Translations under genes and position numbers: made by a program | Notes under the pieces: model-generated | The model's database searches: none | Told to the model about the DNA's origin: nothing | The model's input: the letters and a program-made list of their open reading frames with translations, nothing else | In this document: positions 55,088 through 64,000 of the stretch, piece by piece | Numbering within the stretch: the first letter of the stretch is position 1 | Layout: each line of letters begins with the position of its first letter | NCBI GenBank assembly: GCA_029641185.1 | Contig: JAPWGK010000033.1 | Coordinates: 62,001 to 126,000, forward strand | DNA from: Pseudofabraea citricarpa | Lineage: Eukaryota; Ascomycota; Leotiomycetes; Helotiales; Dermateaceae | Reading direction: 5' to 3' | Length of the DNA stretch: 64,000 nucleotides

Positions 55088-57095
55088 CTAAGATTTCTCA
55101 GTGTCGTCATCGCTCTGTTTCGCTAAAACCGTCTTCGAAGGTTGCCCAAAGGCGAGACTGTCCATTGGATTTTGAACTTCCTCGGCAACTGGACTCATTG
55201 CACCCAGATCTGCAGCACCATCAATGTGGCTGCCTTCCCACCAGCTGCGTTCCCTCTTGGGACCAGCAGGCTCGAAAGTTCCCGAACTGGTTCTCCGCTG
55301 AGCCAACTCTTCATCACGTCGCTTGTAAGCCTGCCTCGCTTCTCGAGCCATCTCCTGTCTTGTCTTCCCTGGACCATGAGGAGCTCTTTCTCTTCGAGCC
55401 CTGACCTCGCCCCAACCTGCCCAGAACTTGAAACTGCCAAAAAAGCTTTGATTTTCTTCACTACCCGGTATATGTCGCCAAGGTTTCTCTCGAGTTGAGA
55501 AGAGCCAGCAATCAATCGCAGCTTGTGCACAGACGCAAACGGTTGTCACGCACATCAGCCAAAATGGTGGATTGACGGCGTATCTGTCTGTATATTGGAG
55601 AACATGCGAAATGAAGGATGGAATCCACATGATCATATAGACTAGCGGGTATATGAAAAGGAATCGTAATTGGCGAGCAATCTTCTCGCGAGTTCTATTC
55701 ATTTCTGATGCTGCTATGTTCTGGCCTTGAGAATTAACAAGCTGAAGACGTGGGATAGGGGTAGGAGGCTGAGTTGATCCTGGCTTGTGTCGAAGTACGG
55801 AAAACATGTTGACAATAGAATTCTTCGCAGTAGATCCGTCGGTATCAGAGGGGTTAAATGGCTTGCCTAAACTGTCTCTCCATGAAGAACGTCGTAGTGG
55901 AGGAGAATGGGGATCAGGATCTGGGAATGAGATTGATGGACTTTGGTGTACGGGCTCCGGGGTAAGGGGACTAATTGGAGAATCTGGGTCAGAAGACAAA
56001 GGATTTGAAGGCGGACTAGGTGGAGGAGTTGGTGGTAGAGTAGGATTCGAATCTTGTCTTGAGATAAAACTCGACCAGATAAACCGGTTCGTTTCTGCAT
56101 GTGGACTGCCAACCGATTTTCGTCTTCCCGGATTCATCTGGTTCATTGGAGCGGGTTCTACATAGGAGGATTCCCTGGAACCTGGGATTAATCCATGTGA
56201 TGCTAACGTTGGTGTCGGTGGTAGACTGCTTCTTTGGGCTGTTCTCTCGGGCCTTGTTACCGAATCATTAGAACCAGAGCCGATACTATCATTTTCCTGC
56301 TTGCTGAACCCGTTGAACTTGTACCGCACGTAGTAATAAATCGAGCCATATATGCTCACGATGACCAGGAATATAACGTAACGAGGAATCCACCCAAGTG
56401 CGAGTCGATACCAAAAAGGCCGTACTGGCAGGTAACAATATGTACCATCTGAGACGTATGCATAGCTACCGTTCATGAAAGCCAACGAAGCCATGAGAAC
56501 TGGGAATATTATCCACATCACGTAGGCTATGTAGCGGTATGGATAAAGCCCCCCCTCGGCCGATGAAGTCCTAGCTTTGAAAATGTATAGGGCGGAGTGA
56601 ACGGCTATCATGAGAATGGCAAAGTCTACTACACGTTAGAATTGACGTTATGTAATATGCATATTTTTACATACCAGATGCTTCAATACCAAGGGCCAGG
56701 AAGAAACCGTTGACTTGGCAGAAGGTTGAGCTGTTTGGAATCGGGCCATTGACAAACGTCACAATAGGATACACCATGAACCAGAGGGCTTTGAACATGT
56801 CACTTTGAATGAGTAACATAATCAGACTGCGACGGTTAGCTTGCGTTCCACAGCCAAAAATCAAGCATTCTTACTCATGCCGGAAGCTCCTCCTCATCCG
56901 GATGAACCAGTAGAAAGCCAAAATCGCAGAGGTTACACTGATCGCTGAGAAAACCAGGGCAAGAACTTGGAGTGTATTCCCTTCGGACGGTGACACCACC
57001 TCGGTCTGTTCCGAAGTATCGTTTCCCAGGCCGCGCTGCAGATTTAAGTGATACAGCTCATGGATCAAGTCCACTCCCATTGAAAGGGGTGCCAT
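55088..57095 (-). CDS. Git3/Gpr1-type G-protein-coupled receptor (carbon-sensing), 636 aa
   Basis: Fungal Gpr1-class receptors sense sugars or amino acids and activate the cAMP-PKA pathway through a G-alpha subunit. Three exons: complement(55088..56625, 56675..56826, 56875..57095), all in phase. TM1 is LVFSAISVTSAILAFYWFI, TM2-3 include IMLLIQSDMFKALWFMVYPIV and the Cys-containing FCQVNGFFLALGIEAS, and TM4-5 follow with MWIIFPVLMASLAFM and PRYVIFLVIVSIYGSIYYYVRY. A very long Pro/Ser-rich third intracellular loop (about residues 228-438) follows. The Git3 C-terminal region starts REKIARQLRFLFIYPLVYMIMW. The C-terminal tail is charged. The start MAPLSMG is the first ATG after a possible 3' splice-like AG. 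Strong family match. Confidence 0.9.
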
Positions 57096-60030
57096 CACCT
57101 GCGACAACAGGAAATGAGGCTTCCCAGTCGCAACCGTATTGTTTTTCGTAGCTAGGGAACGGGTTCTTTTCTGCAGCGTAACGCCAACATCATCAACAGC
57201 GTGAATGCGCGCTTAGCCCGAGGGATTTTTCTGCTGCTGACCAGATGTGGGGGTTGAGGGTGGAATTGGCCTCCAATGGCAGTTGTAGGCCCGTTGGCAA
57301 TCGCAGTTGTCCTCCACCGCCTCGAGGTAGTGTTGTTGTGTTGTTGTGTTGTTGTAAGTCTGGGGTGATCTGGGTCAACAAATGGGTTCGGGTATGATGT
57401 ATTGCCTGCCGCCTCGCTTTCGCTGGTGTGTTGGCGGTTGAGCCCGTCAGTTCGTCCACTGCTGCTGTGCTCGAGGTTGTGTGTGTGGTGGGGTAAAAGT
57501 GTGGATGAGCAGAGAGAGGAGAATCGAGGAGAGTCGAGGAGGTAAAGTAAAGACTGGACAAGGGACAAACACAGGTTTGCAGCGATGAGCGGCAAGTCGA
57601 AACAGGAAGCAGGAAGCAGGAAGGAGGAAGATGGGAGAAGTCGAGAATCAAGTCGAGAATGTCAGGCGCAATGCCAAGTTGAGGTGGATCGAAGGCTCCC
57701 GGCAAAACATTTTTTACATTTCTGGCTGGAGCTTCGTCGGCAAGAACAAGGTCGCAGTCTTTACTGTGTTAGCAGAGTTTGGGCGTCGATCATTATCACC
57801 AGCACCAGCACCACCGCCTTTATCACTATTACCACTACCACTACCACTACCACTACTACTGCCACTCTCTCCCACTCTCTCCCACCTCTCACCTCCACCA
57901 CCTCCTCCTCCTCCTCCACCTCCGCCCACTTTCTCCTGCGAGAGAGTCGAGACTCGAAACTCGAAGCCACCGAGTACAATACAAGCAAGCAGCCAGCCAA
58001 CCCACCAGCCAGCCAGCCAGCCAGCCGACGGGGATATTATTGCAGAACTAGCATCGTCCATTCAGCACACCCTGCCGCACCCGCAGAATGGCTGAATCAA
58101 TGAGGTAGCCACATACTAAACAACCCCAGAGCTGCACGGACTCGCATCGCAACAACACACTCTACTGTACAGTACTGTATCTCATCTCTCTTCTCTCTCT
58201 CACCAAGGGATCTGGCGCCTGGAGGATGGCCAGGAATCAGGATGATCAGGATGCTGACATGGTGACATGGTGGATGTGCAGTGAGATGGGGGCCCTGGTA
58301 AGCACTGCTAATGCCACGATGACGAACCTGATCGGACCCTGAAGCAAGACGACGCACAGTGGGTGGATTCGCTATGCTTTCCGCACCCACCGCTGCGGTT
58401 ATTGCTCCTGGGAGGGGCATTGGCACGGTGCACTCCCTGTTCAGTTCCGTCACCAGCTTGCGAAAAAGAGGCGTTGGGAACTTGGGGCCAGAGACAAAAA
58501 GGAGGGGAAAGCTCAAAGGCGATGGCGATGGCGCAGGATGGCCAGTCCTCCATGCAAGAATGTCTGGTTGGGGAAAGATGGCATTGTCGGAGCATCATTC
58601 ACAGGCAGAAAGAATGCTGAGATGTGACAGACTCGACGTCCTCGACAGCCTCGACAGGCACACGTGCTGCTTCTCCTTTCTGGTCTTCACCGACAATTCC
58701 ACCGACTCGCACATCTCGCAGCCAATCGACGTTGCACTGCGCAGGAAGCCGTGACAAACACAAACCGACTAGCGATCACCAGACAAAGAGAGCCATTTCA
58801 TCTCCCGAGGTCCTATTAATCCCGCAGGCGCCGCTTCCATTGCGACTCTGCCATGCAATAATACTCAACCGTGCCAGTCTTGGTCTGCTGAAGCCTGAAG
58901 TCATGTACAGTACAGTGCTGACGATGCTGTTGTTTTTAGCCATCCGTCCGAACCCTTTTGACTTTCAATGTACGCTCGAGCTGAGCGAGACGCATACTTT
59001 CTGGCATCCCTACCGATCGCCATCTATCCGCGGTGGGACAGCTGATGGTTGTGTATTGAGTTCATCTGTACCACGAGCCAGAAATCTTAATTGCGTGCAG
59101 GGCAGACCATCTGCCGTACGTATCTCGCTATCCAACAACTCTAATAAGTACATGTAGCATGAAGGGTGGAAATTGCTCCGTGACACTCCGTGCGGCCAGT
59201 CGGCTATGCGAACATTCGTCTTGATCATGCTAACGACGAAGCCATCGAAAGCTTAAATATTTGTACTGTCCGGTACGGTGAGAGTGGTAAACAAGCTACC
59301 GTATCCGAGGTGGAGGAAAGCTTCCAGCGATCGGGAACGCTTCCTATAAATATCATATACGATCGTAACAACGACCAAAGTCTTGGTATAGAAGCCAGAG
59401 CAACAAGTGCCGACCTGGCGACAGAACCAAGAACAGCACCCTTCACTTCCTTGGAAATCAAACTATCCTACCATCCCATCTTCACTCGAGAGACGTCAGC
59501 GCATGTGGTGATGTCGTCTCGGACCAGCAGGCTATGCTACTACAGCCACATTGCTACCTCATTGCTACCTCATTGCAAGAAGAATGTTGCTATTCATGTG
59601 AAAACACTCAGTCGGTAGTTAAGGGGGAGAGACCAATCGCGTACGGAGTGACGACTCTCCAGTACTTTTAATAAATCTCACCCGTCAGCCTTGAGAGACG
59701 AGTTTGACGGGCTGATTGATCCAGCCGTCACCATTTGCAAGTAATGAGGCTTCACAACCAGTATCGTCGAGGCCTCAGGTACGATCGAAGCTAAATGAGG
59801 GGTGAGAGACCTGGAGTGAGGCCCAAGAAAGGGATAGAGGGGTAGTTATCACGTGCACCTCGCTTGATGTCAAAAATTAATTGTGACTCCATTCCAAACA
59901 TTACCATCGACACGAATCCCTCCACATCTACACTCCATAACAACAGATAATCGCCAAGCTGTTCTCCTCACGCCTTCTCCCACTTGCCAAACGGCTCAAT
60001 ACCACCACAACCTACGTCTCACTCCGCGCC
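57096..60030. other. Large divergent intergenic region (2.9 kb) with simple repeats
   Basis: Upstream of the GPCR it holds a GTT-type trinucleotide stretch near 57328-57356, a CCA/CTA repeat at 57800-57925 and an AGCC repeat at 57988-58025. A palindromic TACTGTACAGTACTGTA occurs at 58163. TCACGTGC lies near 59849, 181 bp before the ARC1 ATG. None of the many short frames was accepted as a gene. Confidence 0.5.
59849..59856. promoter_or_regulatory. TCACGTGC site 5' of ARC1
   Basis: CACGTG core at 59850-59855, 181 bp before the ARC1 ATG, in the same position class as the NMD3 site. Confidence 0.5.
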
Positions 60031-61248
60031 ATGTCGTCCTTCGACAAGCTGACGTACAGCTCCGCAGAGCAAGCTGAGATCTCTCAATGGCTCACCACAT
60101 CTTCTCGACTCCAGAGCGCTAGCACTGACCAGAAGAGCTTGTTGGATACATTGAACAGCCACCTCGCCTCGCGCACGACTCTCCTTGGTGCCAAACCCTC
60201 CAAGGCCGACGTCGCTCTGTACGAGAGTCTCGCACCACAAGTATCAAGCTGGACCGCAGAGCAACGAACAGGCGAGCATGGCCACCCCAACATTGTGCGC
60301 CACCTCGACTTTGTACAGAACTCAGCCCTCTTTGGACTCGAAATCCCTGAGGAGAAGAAGATCAAGGTCGATGCCGAGGAGATCCTCTACGTCAAGCCAC
60401 CTGTTGATGCGAAGGCCGAGAAGGAGCGTTTGAAGAAAGAGAAGGCTGCCGCGGCCGCAGCTGCAGCTGGAGGAGATGACAAGGCGGCTATTCCAGATCG
60501 CAGCAAGGATAAGGGTGTATTGGAGAAGGTTGCCGACAAGGTCGCAGATGTCAAGGCTGCCGTGGCACATCCAACCCAGAAGAAAGAGAAGAAGGAAAAG
60601 GCTCCAAAGCCTCAGAAAGCTCCTGCCGTAGCAGCACCTCTTTCTCCTTCTCTTATTGATCTCCGTGTCGGTCATATCCTGAAGGCTATCAAGCATCCAG
60701 AAGCCGATTCCCTCTTCGTATCTACAATTGCTATGGGTGACAAAGCCGGAACCGACGATACGACCGAGTATGAAGGTCAAGTAGTACGAACGGTATGCTC
60801 AGGACTTAACGGACTCGTTCCCTTGGAAGAAATGCAAGGTCGCTATGTTGTCGTAGTGTGCAATCTGAAGCCTGTCAAGATGCGTGGTGTGAAGTCATGC
60901 GCCATGGTTCTCGCTGCCTCGCCTCGTCTAAAGGAGGGAGAAGTCGATAACCACCAAGGACCCGTCGAGCTTGTGACACCACCAGAGGGAAGCAAAGCCG
61001 GTGAACGTGTGTTCTTTGAAGGATGGAAGGGCGAGCCTGAGGGAGTGCTCAACCCGAAGAAGAAGGTCTGGGAAATGATCCAACCAGGCTTCACTACACT
61101 CGATACGCTGGAAGTCGGCTTTGACGCTGGCGTGGTGAAGGAATTGAGCAAGGAGGGCGAGGAACCCAAGACGGGTGTAGGTAAGCTCGTTACTGAGAGC
61201 GGTGGCGCTTGTAAAGTGAAGTCACTTGCTGGTGGTATTGTCAGATAA
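60031..61248 (+). CDS. ARC1: Arc1-type tRNA-aminoacylation cofactor with EMAP-II tRNA-binding domain, 405 aa
   Basis: Arc1 (G4p1) binds tRNA and delivers it to methionyl- and glutamyl-tRNA synthetases. Intronless. The N-terminal 115 residues form a GST-like domain (LTTSSRLQSASTDQKSLL, LGAKPSKADVALYESLAP, RHLDFVQN). The central part is a Lys/Ala-rich basic linker (KKEKAAAAAAAAG, HPTQKKEKKEKAPKPQK). The C-terminal OB-fold tRNA-binding domain starts about residue 208 (LIDLRVGHILKAIKHPEADSL) and contains the hallmark KPVKMRGVKSCAMVLAAS and a late WEMIQP. Length and order match yeast Arc1. The start is MSSFDKL in the context CGCGCCATGTC. High confidence. Confidence 0.95.
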   Translation: MSSFDKLTYSSAEQAEISQWLTTSSRLQSASTDQKSLLDTLNSHLASRTTLLGAKPSKADVALYESLAPQVSSWTAEQRTGEHGHPNIVRHLDFVQNSALFGLEIPEEKKIKVDAEEILYVKPPVDAKAEKERLKKEKAAAAAAAAGGDDKAAIPDRSKDKGVLEKVADKVADVKAAVAHPTQKKEKKEKAPKPQKAPAVAAPLSPSLIDLRVGHILKAIKHPEADSLFVSTIAMGDKAGTDDTTEYEGQVVRTVCSGLNGLVPLEEMQGRYVVVVCNLKPVKMRGVKSCAMVLAASPRLKEGEVDNHQGPVELVTPPEGSKAGERVFFEGWKGEPEGVLNPKKKVWEMIQPGFTTLDTLEVGFDAGVVKELSKEGEEPKTGVGKLVTESGGACKVKSLAGGIVR

Positions 61249-62450
61249 GAGTAGAGAATATCTCGAGATAGATTTCTGTAGGGCCCAAGAGCAAATAAAC
61301 TCCCACGAAGCAAAGGAAATGAATTAAAAATCACTTCCGGCTGCTCATTGTGTTCTATCTCATTCAACCTCGTGACATATAAAGTCGATCAGATTTATCA
61401 GCATCTCATCTAACGCCTTGCTCTCTTTCCCACGCCTGTATCAACAAAACCGGCTATATCGAGAGGGAGGGGGAGAGGGAGTCCACGGTCAAGAGGGCAA
61501 GAGAAAAAGAAAGGAAGGAAAGAAAGACGAATAGAGATTCTCAAGACGCCTCCTCACTTTTTCCTCCTCACTTTCTTTCCCTTCCCTTCCTAGAATTCGA
61601 TATAGCCAATTCAATTCTACCTCACGTTGAAAAGACCAAGGGAAATACCCATCCCATCCCGTACCTACCCTCCCCTCCTAAGCAAGTCCTATTTACTTTA
61701 CTTCATAGGCCGATGTATTGCTGCTTATGAACAAGTAGACCGTTTCGTCATTATCGGTTTTTGTTATTATCATCACCTCGACCTGCCCTTGCGCTGGCTT
61801 TGGTTTAAGTTGGTCTTGTGCAGGTTAACTACCTACCTACCCAGGTACCTAGGTAAGGGTAGTAAAGAGAGCGAGGCAAGGTAAAGTAAATGTTGTGAAG
61901 GGCGGAAAGGTTCAGAAGAAGAAAATGGGAGCAAGACGTCGATATATCATTCTCTAATCCCACACACACATACTAGTATATATATATATCTGTCTTTCAA
62001 TGTTCATATTATGACATGACATTTCATATCATTTCATGTCTCTGTATATATGAAGGTATCCCTATCCTATCCGTTATCCATATCCCTATTGCCTCCCTCC
62101 AATCCAAGATTCCAAGCATACTATATGTATATAAATCAACTCCCCAGCCCCTTCAAGTCACTCCTCAGAACACCCATCTATAATACGGTAGGTAACACGA
62201 GCGAGAAGCGTAATCGTAAATATCCATCAATGTCCTACCTAACCCCGCAGCTTCCCGCCCACGAGCCATCCCGTCAATCAATCAGTCAACGCCATACAAG
62301 CGAGTCCTGCTCTTTAACCAAACCCCTGATCACCAGCACCACCCACCCATAACCAGGACAGAACATACAATAGGAGAGGGTGAGAAACGAGAGAGGAAGG
62401 GCTGGGAAGAATATCAGCCCCCTCACCACACCTCCCCTGCTTTTGTTTCC
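61249..62450. other. Convergent intergenic region with simple repeats
   Basis: About 1.2 kb. It includes a purine-rich tract near 61460-61545, a CTAC/CCTAGGTA cluster near 61828-61858 and a TA repeat near 61972-61990. No gene was recognised. Confidence 0.5.
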
Positions 62451-64000
62451 CTATCCAAACCACTCATCGTCTCTAAACGCCTCATTATCAACCGGCCCAT
62501 TTCCGTTCCCATTGACATTTCCCTGTTGATCCCCGACGTAGAACCCATTCCCATTCCCATTGAGATCCGTGCCATTACCGTTACCCATCCAGTTATCGAA
62601 ACCCATAGCCAGGTTCGCCTGATCGCGTAGCCACCAATCCTGGCTCTCGACAAGCGCATCCACACCACCAAACATGGTGCTCGGTGAGACTTGTCGTGTA
62701 AGAGAGAGCGATGCATTGGAAGCTGCGGTGGTATTGGTAGCGGTGGAATCAGAGCGGGGTACAGGCGAGATGGATGCTGTGTTATAAGCTGGGAAGGGGA
62801 TCGGTGGCATCTGGAGAGATGGATTCGTGCTGGTGTTGGTCATGTTCATGGATCCGATGCCGGGTTGCAAGGTAGGTATGTTCTGGTTGAGGGCTTGAGA
62901 GGTGAAGCGTGTGATATTGTTGGTGTTGTTATTGCTGTTGGGTGCGAGGGAGGAGGATGTGGTGCCTGATATGTTGGGGATAGGCTTCGTGTCGGGGAGA
63001 TAGCTGTAGAGGCTTTGCTGAAGTCGGGTCTGACTCTGTGTTGTGTTATGTACGGGTCTTAGTGGAGGTGGTGGTTGGGGGGTTGATTGTGTTGAGGTCG
63101 GTGATACAGCGACTACCATTTCTTGCTTTGGAGAAGGTACATCTGCAGTGCTGAAGAATCCAAATTTGGCGTCTGTACGTGCAAGGACTGCTGAAGCTTC
63201 TTCGGGAAGTTCGATGTTCCATTTACGACCCAGTACACTGAGAATACTAAGTGTTCTTCGGGCACACAGCCAATCTTCGGCTATCTCTTCGAGATTCTTG
63301 ACTCCATGGATGATATCTCGCTTGGCAGTCTTTTCTGGTAGATTCAAAAGATGTATGGTGCACGCTGAATGCACAATATAAACGGCGATGTTACAAATCT
63401 GGCGGAGGCCATAAGTGCGTTTATATAAACGCATGAGTTTTGAGACGGCTCCAGCAGCTTGGGTACACAACTTTCGTGGTGAGACATGTGCGGGAAGTGG
63501 TGAAGTTGATGGGTTGTACTTGAGAAATGGTCGGAATAGATGGATATATAACAGATGGAAGAACATACTAAACACATGTTAGAACAAATATTTCCCAGCC
63601 TAGATTCCTTTCGGCCAATGGGGATACTCAAGAGAATCTCTCCCCAACCACTTTTGGTTCGACTGTCGATTCTCACCCATCTTTGAAATCAGAGGAGAAG
63701 AATCACTTACTGCATGAGTAAAACATTTGGTAGCTGTCCTTCTTTGGGCTCCAGCTCTTTCGGAAGATCCTTCCTCCAGGCCTCTAATCTCGTCTGCAAC
63801 TCACTCAACTTCTTTAATTCCTGAGACTTCCCAACCGGCCTATCGAGATGTTGCGGGTGGTAAAAGAAGATCAACAAATCGCTGCTGATTTCACAGAGAC
63901 TCGAGATCTGCAAAGCCACCGTCCTCGTCCTCGAGATCTGTGAATGAAGCTGTCCTACACCATTATCTGTATACGGGGACCAGGTATCCCCATCCTCGTC
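62451..64000 (-). CDS. nirA: Nitrate-assimilation transcription factor NirA/NIT-4, C-terminal part (cut by window edge)
   Basis: Zn2Cys6 activator of nitrate and nitrite reductase genes. Two visible exons: complement(62451..63567, 63711..>64000), a 143-nt intron with GTAAGT and TTTAG ends. The fungal transcription-factor middle-homology region shows HLLYIHLFRPFLKY, then KLMRLYKRTYGLRQICN and IVHSACTIHLLNLPEKTAKR, wording close to A. nidulans NirA and N. crassa NIT-4. The zinc cluster itself lies outside the window. The C-terminus is disordered, Asn/Ser/Pro-rich, with GNGNG repeats (GNGNGTDLNGNGNGF) before NEAFRDDEWFG. Nitrate would relieve repression of its nuclear export in known homologues; not visible here. 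Confident family call; the 5' part is missing. Confidence 0.9.

Noticed and set aside
57779..58103. Long frames rich in His/Thr/Pro or Leu/Pro
   Set aside because: They read CCA/CTA and AGCC simple repeats and are not genes.
59190..59618. Plus-strand 142-codon frame
   Set aside because: No recognisable features and an equally long minus frame opposes it, which is typical of non-coding sequence.
1..64000. tRNA, rRNA, CRISPR and riboswitch searches by eye
   Set aside because: No cloverleaf, T-loop (GGTTCGANTCC-like) with matching A/B boxes, direct repeat array or conserved RNA motif was seen.

Overview
This window is a stretch of nuclear genome from a filamentous ascomycete (Pezizomycotina). 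The evidence is short spliceosomal introns (mostly 46-60 nt, GTAAGT-like donors, CTAAC-like branch sites), 22 confidently called genes on both strands with no operon logic, and fungal-specific families: ATP25, the nitrate regulator NirA, a 2EXR protein, a Git3-type sugar GPCR, and a secreted LysM protein with a long Ser/Thr stalk. The protein style suggests Leotiomycetes (Helotiales-like), but that is inference. No rRNA, tRNA, CRISPR array, intact transposon or virus was seen.

Layout. 0-9 kb: a gene start cut by the left edge, a large GYF-domain protein, an unrecognised 366-aa protein and a glycine-zipper/PQ-rich protein. 10-21.8 kb: a class V aminotransferase (with a GC-AG intron) divergent from a TRIP4/Rqt4-type zinc-finger protein, two lineage-specific proteins, a sulfotransferase-family protein and an HSL-type esterase. 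22.5-35 kb: a 1.1k-residue LysM secreted protein, a formaldehyde-dehydrogenase-like zinc dehydrogenase, a small tail-anchored protein, a divergent eIF2-alpha-kinase-like kinase with repeat and cysteine-rich insertions, and a small nuclear-looking protein. 35-46 kb: a TauD-type dioxygenase divergent from NMD3, two small hypothetical genes, a secreted aldose-epimerase-like protein, and ATP25. 46-64 kb: S1/P1 nuclease with a 12-nt microexon, a glutamine-amidotransferase-like protein, a vacuolar-type MFS transporter, a 2EXR protein, the Gpr1/Git3-like receptor, Arc1, and the C-terminal part of NirA running off the right edge.

The genes do not form a single pathway or an obvious biosynthetic cluster. 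Themes are translation and ribosome biogenesis (Rqt4-like, NMD3, Arc1, the eIF2-alpha-kinase-like protein), nutrient sensing (Gpr1-like GPCR, NirA, TauD), and secreted functions (LysM protein, S1/P1 nuclease, mutarotase). Exon boundaries were deduced by eye from reading-frame joins and splice consensus. Most joins are forced by phase, but none has transcript support.

The items most worth a second look are: (1) the kinase with an in-domain 24-residue tandem repeat, a seven-cysteine insert between catalytic loop and DFG, and APH in place of APE; (2) the 12-nt microexon in the nuclease; (3) a cassette-like 79-nt segment in the LysM gene that would shift the frame if spliced in; (4) TCACGTG sites shortly upstream of NMD3 and ARC1; (5) palindromic TACTGTAC clusters in intergenic DNA; (6) a degenerate ~180-bp tandem duplication straddling the nuclease stop codon.
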